Numbered from the stretch's first letter, positions 17,937 to 27,496 are shown. The stretch is 64,000 bases of DNA from CAWCWK01 sp963842125 (GCA_963842125.1 CAWJFE010000005.1:1178001-1242000); one strand, 5' to 3'. Program-made: numbers and translations. The notes: generated by a model from the letters alone, not told the origin.

Positions 17937-18652
17937 ACTCGGGCCAGCAACGAGATCGGATAGAGAATGGCGAGCAGGATGGGTTGGTGTAGCACGTAGA
18001 CAGCGAGGCTGTGGCGGCCGAGCCAACCAAGGGCAGGGACGCTTAGTCCCGGTCGCTCTACGAGGACGGGGACGAGCTTGGCTGCGGCGATCCCGAACAG
18101 CGTCGCTGCAAACCAAGGGAAGAGGGGCACGTAATCCAGCGACGTAGGCGGTGCCGATCGAAGGCCGAGCCAAAGGAGCGCGGGATGATCGAGCGCGAGG
18201 CCGCTCCAGTAGGGCAGGGTCGCGACGACGGGCGCGAGGGCGAGCGAGATCCAGCCGGACAGGCGAACGAAGACGAGCCCGAGAACGCTCGCCAATGCTA
18301 TGCTGTGGAGAATGCCGAAGAGGATCGGCGTCGTCGGGACCGCGATCAGCGTGGCAGCGCTGATGACCGCCGCCGCGCCGACGATCCACGCAAGCCGCCG
18401 CAGGAATGCCGCCCGGCCCACACCCCGCCGGTCCGCCGCGACGAGGCTGACGCCGACGAGGCAGAGGAAGCTCGCCGCAATGCAGCGCGCGAAGACGGTC
18501 CAGCCCGGCGACGAGTAGATATCTACGTTCGTGAGGCCGAGCACGCTCATGTCCCACGCCCCGTGATAGATCGCCATCGCGACCAGCGCGGCCCCGCGCG
18601 CCGTGTCGAGCCAGGGGAGGCGGCCCAGGCGCGCGGGTGCGGCGTCGCTCAT
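17933..18652 (-). CDS. DUF1624 (heparan-alpha-glucosaminide acetyltransferase-like) membrane protein
   Basis: Integral membrane protein of 239 residues with about six to seven hydrophobic segments. The start WLDTARGAALVAMAIYHGAWD is typical of the DUF1624/acyltransferase-3-like family, and LGWLGRHSLAVYVLHQPIL is the usual last-helix motif. It probably transfers acyl groups across the membrane, substrate unknown. Its ATG overlaps the pyc stop codon (ATGA), so it is likely translationally coupled to pyc. Confidence 0.85.
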   Translation of the reverse strand: MSDAAPARLGRLPWLDTARGAALVAMAIYHGAWDMSVLGLTNVDIYSSPGWTVFARCIAASFLCLVGVSLVAADRRGVGRAAFLRRLAWIVGAAAVISAATLIAVPTTPILFGILHSIALASVLGLVFVRLSGWISLALAPVVATLPYWSGLALDHPALLWLGLRSAPPTSLDYVPLFPWFAATLFGIAAAKLVPVLVERPGLSVPALGWLGRHSLAVYVLHQPILLAILYPISLLARV

Positions 18653-21600
18653 CCGGCTGCGAAGGTTACGAGGAGGTCCTTGGCCTCCACCTGCGCGCCC
18701 GGCGAGACGTTCACGGCCTCGACCGTTCCGTCAGCCTCGGCGTGCAGTGCGGTCTCCATCTTCATCGCTTCGATCGAAAGCAGCACATCGCCGGCCTTCA
18801 CCGCTTGCCCAGCCTCTACGGTCACCGTCGCGATGGATCCCGGCATCGGCGCGCCGACATGGAGCGGGTTGCCCTCTTCCGCCTTGGGCCGCGCGACGAT
18901 GTCCGCACCCTTGATGCGGTCCGGCACCTTCACGGTGCGCGGCTGTCCGTTCAATTCGAAGAAGACCCGGACCTGCCCCTCCTCATCGGTCTCACCAATG
19001 GCGAGGCACTGGACGACGAGGGTCTTGCCGCGCTCTAGGTCGGGCGTGATCTCGCCGCCGGGCTGGAGACCGTAGAAATAGGTCGGCGTCGGCAACACCT
19101 CGACCGGACCATAAGTCGCCTCGGCTCGCGCAAAGTCGACGAAGACCTTGGGGTACATCAGGAAGGAAGCGAGTTCGGTCCCGCTGACCGTGCGATCTAT
19201 CTGCGCTTCCACATCGGCCCGTACCGCCGCCAGATCGGCGTCGGGGAGGAGCGAGCCGGGCCGGACCGCGATGGCCTCCTGGCCCTTCAGCACCTTGCGC
19301 TGCAGGGCTTCGGGGAAACCGTTGGGCGGCTGGCCGAGATCGCCCTTGAAGAAGCCCACCACGGATTCGGGGAACGCGACGTCAACGGCCGGGTCCTCGA
19401 CCTGGCTACGTGTCAGGTTCTGGCTCACCATCATCAGCGCCATGTCGCCGACGACCTTGGACGATGGGGTGACCTTCACGACGTCTCCGAACATCGCGTT
19501 CACATCGGCATAGGTCTGCGCCACTTCGTGCCAGCGCGCCTCGAGGCCAAGCGAGCGCGCCTGTTCCTTGAGATTGGTGAACTGGCCGCCGGGCATTTCG
19601 TGCAGATAGACTTCGGACGCCGGTGCCTTGAGATTGGCCTCGAAGGCCGCGTACTGCTCACGCACGGCCTCCCAGTAGTCGGACAGCGTGCGGATGGCGG
19701 ACGGGTCGAGCCCGGTATCCTTCTCCGTGTTCGTCAACCCCTCGACAAGAGAACCGAGCGCCGGCTGCGACGTCAGACCCGCCATCGAATCCATCGCAGC
19801 ATCGAACGCATCGACGCCGGCCTCGACGGCGGCGAGAACCGTCGCCGACGATGCGCCCGACGTATCGTGCGTGTGGAGATGGACGGGAAGGCCGGTCTCT
19901 TCCTTGATAGCGCGAACGAGGGTCTTCGCGGCGGCGGGCTTCAAGATGCCCGCCATGTCCTTGATGCCGATGATGTGGACGCCGGCGGCACGGAGGTCCC
20001 GCGCCATCTTCACGTAATAGGCAAGGTCATAGGTGCCGGGGTCGGGCGCGTTGAGATCGCCCGTATAGCAGATCGCGCCTTCGCAGAGCTTGCCGGCCGC
20101 ACAGACTTCGTCGATGGAGACCCGCATGTTCTCCACCCAGTTGAGGCAGTCGAAGACGCGGAAGAGATCGACGCCCGCCTCCGCCGCCTGCCGGGTGAAA
20201 TGACGGACGACGTTGTCGGGATAGTTCGCATAGCCGACGCCGTTCGCCCCGCGCAGCAGCATCTGGAGGAGGATGTTCGGCGCGCCCTCGCGGATCTTCG
20301 CCAGCCGCGACCACGGGTCCTCGGTCAGGAAGCGCATCGAGACGTCGAAGGTCGCTCCGCCCCAGCACTCCAGGCTGAGAAGCTGCGGTAGCAGATGCGC
20401 GTAAGCCGATGCCGAACCTGCGATATCCCTAGTGCGCATGCGCGTTGCGAGGAGGGATTGATGGCCGTCACGCATTGTGGTGTCGGTGACCAGCGGTCGC
20501 CGCTGCTCACGGAGCCAATGGGCGAATTTTTCCGGCCCGTCGAGATCGAGGCGCTGCTTCGTGCCGTTGGGCGGCGCGCCATCGAAGCGGGGCAGCGTCG
20601 GGGTGCGGGCATAGGCCGGCGGCTTGGCGCGGTCGCGTGCTTCGGGGTGACCGTTGACCGTCACATCCGCGATATAGGTTAGGAGCTTCGTCGCGCGATC
20701 GCGGCGGTCGGTCGATTGGAAAAGCTCCGGCGTCTCGTCGATGAAACGCGTCGTGTAGCTCGCATCTCGGAAGGACGGATGCTCGACGACGTTCTCGACG
20801 AAGGCGAGATTGGTCGCGACGCCCCGAATGCGAAATTCACGGAGCGCGCGATCCATGCGCGCGATGGCCTCGTCGGGCGTCGGGGCCCAGGCTGTGATCT
20901 TCTCCAGAAGGGGATCGTAGAACCGGGTGATGACGGCGCCCGAATAGGCCGTGCCGCCGTCGAGCCGGATGCCGAAGCCGGTCGCGCCCCGATAGGCGGT
21001 GATGCGGCCGTAGTCGGGGATGAAGCCGTTGTCCGGATCCTCGGTCGTGATGCGGCACTGGATGGCGTGGCCGGACAGCGTGATGTCCTTTTGCGCGGGA
21101 ATGCCAGATTCGGGCGTGCCGATGCGCGCGCCGTCCGCGATGCGGATCTGGCTCTTCACGATGTCGATGCCCGTCACTTCCTCCGTGACGGTGTGCTCCA
21201 CCTGGACGCGCGGGTTGACCTCGATGAAGTAGAACTCGTCCGTGTCGCTATCGAGTAGGAACTCCACCGTGCCGGCGTTGCGGTAGCCGACGGCGCGGCA
21301 AAGCTTCAGCGCGGACTGGGCAAGACTCTCGCGCCGCTCGTCGTCGAGATAGGGCGCGGGCGCGCGCTCTACGACCTTCTGGTTGCGGCGCTGCACGGTG
21401 CAGTCGCGCTCGAAGAGGTGGACGAGGTTGCCATGGGTGTCGCCCAGGACCTGCACCTCGACATGCCGCGCGCGCTCCACGAGCTTTTCCAGATAGACCT
21501 CGTCCTTGCCGAAGGCGGCAGCGGCCTCGCGCTTGCCGGTCGTGACCTGGCTCTCCAGTTCGTCGGGCGAGCGAATGACGCGCATGCCGCGCCCGCCGCC

Positions 21601-22161
21601 GCCCCAGCTGGCCTTCAACATGAAGGGGTAGCCGATGGCCTCGGCCATCTTCGCGACCTCGGCCATGTCGTCCGGCAGCGGCGCCGTCGCGGGAACCACG
21701 GGGACGCCGACTTCCTCGGCGAGGTTGCGGGCGGAGACCTTGTTGCCGAGCTTGCGCATGGTCTCCGGCCGCGGCCCGATCCAGGTCAGGCCCGCGTCGA
21801 TGACGGCTTCCGCGAAATCCGGGTTCTCGGAAAGCAGGCCGTAACCCGGATGGACCGCATCGGCGCCTGACATCTTGGCGACGCGCATGATTTCGTCGAT
21901 GGCAAGGTAGGCCTCGATGGGGCCTCGCTGCGCACGCTCCGCCGTCGCCTGTCCAACCTGATAGGCTTCATCGGCCTTGAACCGGTGCAGCGCGACCTTG
22001 TCCTCCTCGGCGAAGACGGCGACCGTCTTGAGGCCGAGCTCGTTAGCGGCGCGGAAGACGCGGATCGCGATCTCGGAGCGGTTGGCGACCAGGATCTTGG
22101 TGATGTTCTTGATATGCTCGGGCACGGCGACTCCAAAGGCTGTCGCCGGCACATTAGCCAT
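18649..22161 (-). CDS. pyc: Pyruvate carboxylase
   Basis: Biotin enzyme that converts pyruvate, bicarbonate and ATP to oxaloacetate; single chain of about 1170 residues. Order of domains: biotin carboxylase/ATP-grasp (about 18-470, with KILVANRSEIAIRV and FIEVNPRVQVEHTVTEEVTG), carboxyltransferase (about 545-810, with TMRDGHQSLLATRMRT and ECWGGATFDV), PYC/OADA domain, and C-terminal biotinyl domain with the acceptor Lys in IEAMKMETAL. I chose the ATG at 22161 rather than the TTG just upstream. It follows the DUF6460 gene by 34 bases on the same strand. Confidence 0.98.
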   Translation of the reverse strand: MANVPATAFGVAVPEHIKNITKILVANRSEIAIRVFRAANELGLKTVAVFAEEDKVALHRFKADEAYQVGQATAERAQRGPIEAYLAIDEIMRVAKMSGADAVHPGYGLLSENPDFAEAVIDAGLTWIGPRPETMRKLGNKVSARNLAEEVGVPVVPATAPLPDDMAEVAKMAEAIGYPFMLKASWGGGGRGMRVIRSPDELESQVTTGKREAAAAFGKDEVYLEKLVERARHVEVQVLGDTHGNLVHLFERDCTVQRRNQKVVERAPAPYLDDERRESLAQSALKLCRAVGYRNAGTVEFLLDSDTDEFYFIEVNPRVQVEHTVTEEVTGIDIVKSQIRIADGARIGTPESGIPAQKDITLSGHAIQCRITTEDPDNGFIPDYGRITAYRGATGFGIRLDGGTAYSGAVITRFYDPLLEKITAWAPTPDEAIARMDRALREFRIRGVATNLAFVENVVEHPSFRDASYTTRFIDETPELFQSTDRRDRATKLLTYIADVTVNGHPEARDRAKPPAYARTPTLPRFDGAPPNGTKQRLDLDGPEKFAHWLREQRRPLVTDTTMRDGHQSLLATRMRTRDIAGSASAYAHLLPQLLSLECWGGATFDVSMRFLTEDPWSRLAKIREGAPNILLQMLLRGANGVGYANYPDNVVRHFTRQAAEAGVDLFRVFDCLNWVENMRVSIDEVCAAGKLCEGAICYTGDLNAPDPGTYDLAYYVKMARDLRAAGVHIIGIKDMAGILKPAAAKTLVRAIKEETGLPVHLHTHDTSGASSATVLAAVEAGVDAFDAAMDSMAGLTSQPALGSLVEGLTNTEKDTGLDPSAIRTLSDYWEAVREQYAAFEANLKAPASEVYLHEMPGGQFTNLKEQARSLGLEARWHEVAQTYADVNAMFGDVVKVTPSSKVVGDMALMMVSQNLTRSQVEDPAVDVAFPESVVGFFKGDLGQPPNGFPEALQRKVLKGQEAIAVRPGSLLPDADLAAVRADVEAQIDRTVSGTELASFLMYPKVFVDFARAEATYGPVEVLPTPTYFYGLQPGGEITPDLERGKTLVVQCLAIGETDEEGQVRVFFELNGQPRTVKVPDRIKGADIVARPKAEEGNPLHVGAPMPGSIATVTVEAGQAVKAGDVLLSIEAMKMETALHAEADGTVEAVNVSPGAQVEAKDLLVTFAAG

Positions 22162-22195
22162 CAAATGCTGCGATGCAAAATAATCGTGGCCAGGC

Positions 22196-22450
22196 CTAGC
22201 GGCGGGCGTTCAGCACGCGCGAGATCAGCCAGATCGGTACGACGATCATCGCACCGACGAGGAGGTATTCGATCACGAGGTCGAACGCCTCGTAGCCCAT
22301 GTTCCAGAGCGACCGCGCCATCGCGATCGCCCGGTCATAGATATCGGCGGGGCTGAGACCGAGGAAGGACAGCACCCCGCCGACGATGACGGACAGGATC
22401 ACGAGCTTCAAAAGCACGAGGAGTGGCGGGCCGCCGAATATGCGGTTCAT
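22196..22450 (-). CDS. Small DUF6460-like membrane protein
   Basis: Protein of 84 residues. It has a hydrophobic segment at about residues 9-31 (LLVLLKLVILSVIVGGVLSF), an amphipathic middle (DIYDRAIAMARSLWN) and a second membrane helix near 60-80. It fits the DUF6460 family of small alphaproteobacterial membrane proteins, whose function is unknown; that family call is from memory. It lies between ppk2 and pyc on the same strand and could be co-transcribed with them. Confidence 0.7.
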   Translation of the reverse strand: MNRIFGGPPLLVLLKLVILSVIVGGVLSFLGLSPADIYDRAIAMARSLWNMGYEAFDLVIEYLLVGAMIVVPIWLISRVLNARR

Positions 22451-22487
22451 GAATGCCCCTCCAGGGCGCTACGAAGGTTTGCGCTGC

Positions 22488-23405
22488 TCAGTCCTTGAAA
22501 TCGTCCATGAAGTCGTCCGCCGCAAGGGCGATCTTGTCATCGACCTCACCGATGGCGTCTGAATCCTTCCCCTCGTAGTCGAGACCTGTCAGCACCGAGC
22601 GGATAGCGTTGAGCCGCAAGCGACGCTTGTCGTTTGCGCGCAGCACCGTCCACGGCGCGTGGCGGGTGTGGGACGTCTCAAACATCGCGTCCCGCGCCGT
22701 CGTATAGTCGTCCCACCGGCCAAGGCTCGCGATGTCGACCGGCGAGAGCTTCCATCGTTTCAGCGGATCGTGCCGGCGGTCGTGGAAGCGCTTCAGCTGC
22801 ATCTCCCGGCCGACGTTCAGCCAGAACTTTACGAGGATGAGGCCGTCCTCGACCAGCAGCCGCTCGAAGACCGGAACCTCACGCAGGAACGTTTCGACGG
22901 CTTCGGGCTCGGCGAAGCCCATGACTTTCTCGACGACCGCGCGATTGTACCAGGACCGATCGAAGAGCACGATCTCGCCCCCGCTGGGAAGGTGGGGCAC
23001 GTAGCGCTGGAAGTACCACTGCGCCTGCTCGCGCTCGGTCGGCTTGGAGAGGGCGACGGTGCGGGTATAGCGGGGGTTCAGGTGTTCGCGAAACCGCGAG
23101 ATCGTGCCGCCCTTGCCGGCCGCATCCCGTCCTTCGAAGACGATGAGAATGCGCTGCTTCGTTCCCCGGATGTGTGTCTGAAGCTTGAGAAGCTCGATCT
23201 GGAGGCGCTCGAGATCCTTCTCGTAGGCGTGCCGTTTCAGCTTCTTCTTGTAAGGGTACCCGCCGCTGTGAAAGACGTTCTTCTCGATCACGCCCGGCAG
23301 CGACGGGTTGTCGAGATCGAGCTTGACGATGGTGTCGGCGGCACGAACCTCGATCTCTTCGAGGTCGTCGCGAATGGCAGTCACGCCTTGTCGTTTGCTT
23401 GTCAC
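22488..23405 (-). CDS. ppk2: Polyphosphate kinase 2
   Basis: PPK2-family kinase that transfers phosphate between polyphosphate and nucleotides, 305 residues. Walker A is FEGRDAAGKGGT (about 90-101), Walker B/lid includes IVLFDRSWYNRAVVE (about 145-159), and RVTVALSKPTE-like and WKLSPVD segments match the family. The single domain matches class I PPK2, which usually favours NDP phosphorylation, though polarity cannot be told from sequence. The start is a GTG at 23405 (MTSKRQGVTAIRDD). It is divergent from phoR with 71 bases between, next to the phosphate regulon. Confidence 0.95.
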   Translation of the reverse strand: MTSKRQGVTAIRDDLEEIEVRAADTIVKLDLDNPSLPGVIEKNVFHSGGYPYKKKLKRHAYEKDLERLQIELLKLQTHIRGTKQRILIVFEGRDAAGKGGTISRFREHLNPRYTRTVALSKPTEREQAQWYFQRYVPHLPSGGEIVLFDRSWYNRAVVEKVMGFAEPEAVETFLREVPVFERLLVEDGLILVKFWLNVGREMQLKRFHDRRHDPLKRWKLSPVDIASLGRWDDYTTARDAMFETSHTRHAPWTVLRANDKRRLRLNAIRSVLTGLDYEGKDSDAIGEVDDKIALAADDFMDDFKD

Positions 23406-23476
23406 ATGCGATCTCCTATTCGGGGGATGTAGCGCGCCCGGCGCACTTGCCAAATGCGAAAGATCACAGGCTACGA

Positions 23477-24742
23477 ATGGCGATGGAGGACGAACGAGCA
23501 GCGGCGCGGACCGAACCTGGCACGATGACGACGGTCCGCAGCAGTCTGATCCGGGTTCGCTGGGTGCTGCTCGCCGCCATGCTCGGCCTCGTTGCGGTTC
23601 ATCTGTCGGACGGCAACTTCGCCTTCCTCGCGGGCAGCGTTGTCGCGATCTTCCTCGTCGCCGCCGCAACGGTCGACGCTGGCGATCCGTTACCCCCGCT
23701 CCGCGCCGCACCGGATGGTCTCCTCCTCGAGATGGATCCGGTCAGCCTCGCCGATGCGCTGGCCGACCCCAGCATCGTTCTCCGTCGGTCGGGACGCATC
23801 GCAGGTCTGAATGCCGCCGCGCGTGAGACCTTTCCCCGGGCGAAGATCGACGTGCCGATCTCCTTCGTCATCCGGGCGCCGGACGTTCTCGAAGCGCTCG
23901 ACGCGGTGCGGACGGGGGGTGGGCTCCGCACTGTCCGACTGCGCAACCCGGGCTTCCGCGAGAAGGCGTTCGACGTGTCCGTCTCCCTCATCCCCCAGCA
24001 CGACGCCGAGCCGGTGCTTCTTCTGCAGTTGAAGGACATCTCCCACGCAGAACGCATCGAGAAGATGCGGACGGACTTTGTCGCCAATGCAAGCCATGAA
24101 TTGCGCACGCCGCTCGCCTCCGTCCTCGGCTTCATAGAGACTCTGCAAGGCCCGGCGCGGGACGACGCGCTGGGAAGGGAGCGATTCCTCGGGATCATGG
24201 CGCAACAGGCGAGACGCATGTCGCGCCTCATCGACGACCTCCTTTCGCTCAGCAAGATCGAGGAGCGCTCGCATGTCCGCCCGCGCGGGACGGTCGACGC
24301 CTGGGAAGTCGTCGCACATGTGGTGGACGGGCTTGCCCCGCTCGCGGCCGAATTGGGCGTCGAGGTCCGGCTGAAGAAAGGCACGCCCGCGACCACCGTT
24401 CGCGGCGATAGGGACGAGCTGACACGGGTCTTCGAGAACCTGATCGAGAACGCCATCAAATACGGACGCGACGGCGGGCGGGTGGACGTTCGCGCCCGTC
24501 GGGACGGGGTGTCCCTCCTCGTCGACATACGCGACCACGGCCCCGGCATAGCGCCCGAGCACGTCCCGCGCCTGACCGAGCGCTTCTATCGCGTCGATGT
24601 CGCGGACAGCCGTGCCAAAGGTGGAACGGGGCTGGGCCTGGCGTTGGCAAAGAACATTCTCCTTCGGCACGAGGGCCGTCTCCACGTTTCGTCGCAGCTA
24701 GGCGAGGGAGCGACCTTCACGGCCGAACTTCCGGTTCTCTAG
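23477..24742 (+). CDS. phoR: Phosphate regulon sensor histidine kinase
   Basis: Membrane sensor kinase that phosphorylates PhoB when phosphate is scarce, about 421 residues. Two hydrophobic helices at about 25-65 form the anchor. A PAS-like region (about 85-190) is followed by the dimerization domain with phosphoacceptor His207 in FVANASHELRTPL. The ATPase domain has the N box ENLIENAIKYG, the G1 box IRDHGPGIAPEHV and the G2 box KGGTGLGLALAKNI. I chose the ATG at 23477; MTTVRSS at 23525 is an alternative. It precedes pstS with a separate Pho box between them. Confidence 0.95.
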   Translation: MAMEDERAAARTEPGTMTTVRSSLIRVRWVLLAAMLGLVAVHLSDGNFAFLAGSVVAIFLVAAATVDAGDPLPPLRAAPDGLLLEMDPVSLADALADPSIVLRRSGRIAGLNAAARETFPRAKIDVPISFVIRAPDVLEALDAVRTGGGLRTVRLRNPGFREKAFDVSVSLIPQHDAEPVLLLQLKDISHAERIEKMRTDFVANASHELRTPLASVLGFIETLQGPARDDALGRERFLGIMAQQARRMSRLIDDLLSLSKIEERSHVRPRGTVDAWEVVAHVVDGLAPLAAELGVEVRLKKGTPATTVRGDRDELTRVFENLIENAIKYGRDGGRVDVRARRDGVSLLVDIRDHGPGIAPEHVPRLTERFYRVDVADSRAKGGTGLGLALAKNILLRHEGRLHVSSQLGEGATFTAELPVL

Positions 24743-24763
24743 CTCCAGGTGGCGGGCGAGGCG

Positions 24764-24792
24764 GTGTCATCCAACTGTCATCGATCGTTCAT
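24764..24792 (+). promoter_or_regulatory. Triple Pho box upstream of pstS
   Basis: Three 7-base units are spaced by exactly 4 bases: GTGTCAT (24764-24770), CTGTCAT (24775-24781) and CGTTCAT (24786-24792). The enterobacterial and rhizobial Pho box is two CTGTCAT-like units 11 bases apart centre to centre, so this holds two overlapping boxes. It lies 117 bases before the pstS ATG and should bind PhoB-phosphate, giving strong induction under phosphate limitation. Confidence 0.85.
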
Positions 24793-24908
24793 AGAAGAGC
24801 AGCGGACGGCCGCTAGGCAGCAGTTCATCGAACGGCGAGGGTGAGGCTCTGAGTCTCACGGGTGCCGGGTCGATATAGAGATCATCAAGTTCCCCAAGGG
24901 AGTATCCC

Positions 24909-25934
24909 ATGACCTTCACGTCTCGTGCGAGCGTCGTCGCGCTTGCGGCCGCCGGTGTCCTCGTCGCCGGCGCGGCCCATGCCCGCGACCGCGTCCAGAT
25001 CGTCGGCTCGTCCACCGTCTTCCCCTATACGCAGGCCGTCTCCGAGCAGTTCGCCAACGCTACCGAGTTCCAGGCGCCCGTCGTCGAATCGACCGGCACC
25101 GGCGGTGGCATGAAGATCTTCTGTGATGGCGTCGGCGCCGACACGCCCGATATCACGGGTGCCTCGCGCAAGATGAAGCAGTCCGAATATGACCTTTGCC
25201 AAGCGAACGGCGTCGAGTCGGTCACCGAGGTTCAGATCGGCTTCGACGGCATCACCATCGCCGGCTCCAACGAGGGCGACGCATACGAGCTGACCGAGGC
25301 GCAGATCTTCCAAGCACTTGCCTCCGAGCTTCCGCTGGACGGGGCGCTCGTCGCGAACCCGAACGCCCGCTGGTCCGACATCGACGCATCTCTGCCCGAC
25401 GTCGCCATCCAGGTCTTCGGCCCCCCGCCGACATCCGGCACGCGCGACGCGTTCGTCGAACTCGTAATGGAAGACGGTGGCGAGGAGGTCTACGAAGCCG
25501 CCGGCATGGAGCCCGCCGACGATGCGCTCGCCACGCTGCGCTCCGATGGCGCGTTCATCGAGGCGGGCGAGAACGACAACTTGATCGTCCAGCGGTTGCA
25601 GGCCGACCCGGCAGCGCTCGGCATCTTCGGCTACTCGTTCTTCTTCGAGAACCAGGACACGCTCCAGGCTTCGTCCGTCAACGGCGTGGCGCCCGACGCA
25701 GACACCATCGCGGACGGCTCCTACCCGGTCGCTCGCCCGCTATTCGTCTATGTGAAGAACGCGCACCGCGACGTCATTCCCGGCCTTGAGGAGTTCGTCG
25801 GCATGTACGTTTCCGAGGATGCGATCGGTGATGGCGGCTATCTTTCCGAACGTGGCCTGACGCCGCTCTCGATGGACGAGCGCGACGGTTTGCGGACGGC
25901 CGTGTCTGAGGGCGCGAGCAACGTCGGCTACTAG
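24909..25934 (+). CDS. pstS: Phosphate ABC transporter substrate-binding protein
   Basis: Periplasmic phosphate-binding protein of 341 residues. A signal peptide with hydrophobic core VVALAAAGVLVAGAAHA is probably cleaved after residue 25. The mature protein begins RDRVQIVGSSTVFPYTQ, the phosphate-binding loop typical of PstS, and PPPTSGTRDAF holds the second anion-binding segment. It is close in design to the SphX/PstS type with two binding loops. First gene of pstSCAB-phoU-phoB, preceded by the triple Pho box and followed by a hairpin that should make it the most abundant message of the operon. Confidence 0.96.
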   Translation: MTFTSRASVVALAAAGVLVAGAAHARDRVQIVGSSTVFPYTQAVSEQFANATEFQAPVVESTGTGGGMKIFCDGVGADTPDITGASRKMKQSEYDLCQANGVESVTEVQIGFDGITIAGSNEGDAYELTEAQIFQALASELPLDGALVANPNARWSDIDASLPDVAIQVFGPPPTSGTRDAFVELVMEDGGEEVYEAAGMEPADDALATLRSDGAFIEAGENDNLIVQRLQADPAALGIFGYSFFFENQDTLQASSVNGVAPDADTIADGSYPVARPLFVYVKNAHRDVIPGLEEFVGMYVSEDAIGDGGYLSERGLTPLSMDERDGLRTAVSEGASNVGY

Positions 25935-25952
25935 ACCGCCGAACCTAGACGC

Positions 25953-25983
25953 CGCGCGCGGTCTCCGAGGCCGCGCGCGTTTT
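25953..25983 (+). terminator. Hairpin with T tract between pstS and pstC
   Basis: A 12-bp stem with one G-T pair (25953-25964 with 25968-25979), loop CCG, is followed by TTTT at 25980-25983. It lies about 20 bases after the pstS stop and 38 before pstC. In an operon this position usually gives partial termination, so the binding protein is made in excess over the membrane components. Confidence 0.85.
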
Positions 25984-26021
25984 CACATCCGCAGTGTACG
26001 ACCCCGGCCAGGACCGAAGGC

Positions 26022-27449
26022 ATGACGCAGACGCTCTTCCTCGCGATCCTCCTCCTGTCCGCATTCGCTTTCCTTTATGGACGAACGCGTGGAGCCTCCT
26101 ATGCCCGGACGGCGCCCGGCGGGCTCAGCGCGATGCATTCGCGCCCCGTCTACCATGGCGCCTTCGTCGCCAGCCTCGTCGGTATTCCAGCGATCCTTCT
26201 TACGATCATCTGGCTTCTCTTCCAGGAAACGGTGATCGAGAGCTTGCTCTTCGCGAGCCTGCCCTCCGACATGACGGGAGGCGTTTCAAGCGGTGAGCGC
26301 AATCTTCTCATCGGGCAGATCAAGGCCGCCGCCGGGGGCGTGACCTTCGGCGAACCGGACGAAACGACGCTGGCAGCCGCCGAGCGCTATCTCGCCTGGC
26401 GGGCGCTCGCCGGTTGGGCGATGGTTGCCGTCGTCCTTGGACTGATGGCGCTCGCCTTCTTCTACTCCATCTCGCGTCTCGCGCCCCGCTTCCGCGCCCG
26501 CCACGGCGTCGAACGGGTGATGACGATCTTGATGGTCGCCTGCGCGTCGCTGGCGATCCTCACCACGATCGGCATCGTCGCGTCGCTACTCTACGAGTCG
26601 CTGCGCTTCTTCGCGCGGGTGCCCGCCAACGAATTCCTCTTCGGCACGAAATGGGATCCGCAGATCGCGATCCGCACCGACCAGGTCGCGGGCAGCGGAG
26701 CGTTCGGCGCGATCCCGGTCTTTTCCGGCACCATCCTGATCGCGGCTATCGCGATGCTGGTCGCCATCCCGATCGGTCTGCTATCGGCGATCTATCTCAA
26801 CCAATACGCCAGCCCCGCCTTTCGAAGCGTCGTCAAACCGATCCTCGAAATCCTCGCGGGGATCCCGACCGTCGTTTACGGTTTCTTTGCGATCCTCGTC
26901 GTCGCGCCGGCTTTGCGAGACAGCATCCGCTGGTTTACCGGGGGTGGCGGCGGCTGGTTCGAGGTGCCGTGGGACGCGATCGTCATCTCGCCCAACTCCG
27001 CTTTGGCGGCCGGCGGCGTGATGGGCATCATGATCATTCCCTTCATCTCCTCGCTCTCCGACGACGCGCTCAACGCCGTTCCGCGCGCGATGAAGGAGGG
27101 CTCGCTCGCCATGGGGGCGACCGAGAACGAGACGATCACGAAGGTGCTCCTTCCCGCCGCGCTGCCCGGCATCATGGGGGGCATTCTCCTTGGCGTCAGC
27201 CGAGCCATCGGGGAGACGATGATCGTGGTGATGGCGGCAGGCCTGCTCGCCAAGATCACCGCCAATCCGTTCGAGGCGGTCACGACGGTGACCGTCCAGA
27301 TCGTAACGCTCCTCACGGGCGATACCGAATTCGACAACCCGAAGACGCTCGCGGCCTTCGCGCTCGGCCTCGTGCTCTTCGTCGTTACGCTGGTGCTGAA
27401 CGTCTTCGCACTCCGCATCGTGCGCAAGTATCGCGAGCGCTACGAGTAG
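26022..27449 (+). CDS. pstC: Phosphate ABC transporter permease PstC
   Basis: Inner-membrane permease of the high-affinity phosphate transporter, 475 residues. Extra N-terminal hydrophobic segments (residues 1-20 and about 45-70) precede the BPD permease core (about 225-470), as in the longer rhizobial PstC. The coupling-helix EAA-type motif is EGSLAMGATENETITKVLLP. AGIPTVVYGFFAILV is characteristic of PstC. The pstA start follows 47 bases after the stop. Confidence 0.96.
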   Translation: MTQTLFLAILLLSAFAFLYGRTRGASYARTAPGGLSAMHSRPVYHGAFVASLVGIPAILLTIIWLLFQETVIESLLFASLPSDMTGGVSSGERNLLIGQIKAAAGGVTFGEPDETTLAAAERYLAWRALAGWAMVAVVLGLMALAFFYSISRLAPRFRARHGVERVMTILMVACASLAILTTIGIVASLLYESLRFFARVPANEFLFGTKWDPQIAIRTDQVAGSGAFGAIPVFSGTILIAAIAMLVAIPIGLLSAIYLNQYASPAFRSVVKPILEILAGIPTVVYGFFAILVVAPALRDSIRWFTGGGGGWFEVPWDAIVISPNSALAAGGVMGIMIIPFISSLSDDALNAVPRAMKEGSLAMGATENETITKVLLPAALPGIMGGILLGVSRAIGETMIVVMAAGLLAKITANPFEAVTTVTVQIVTLLTGDTEFDNPKTLAAFALGLVLFVVTLVLNVFALRIVRKYRERYE

Positions 27450-27496
27450 GCCCGATGCGCCACTCGCCGCACGCGCCCCGACCGGAACCGTCCACA

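Noticed and set aside
26414..27496. Long N-terminal extension of the pstA frame across pstC
   Set aside because: Arg-rich shadow of pstC in another frame. The real pstA starts at 27497 (or 27455).
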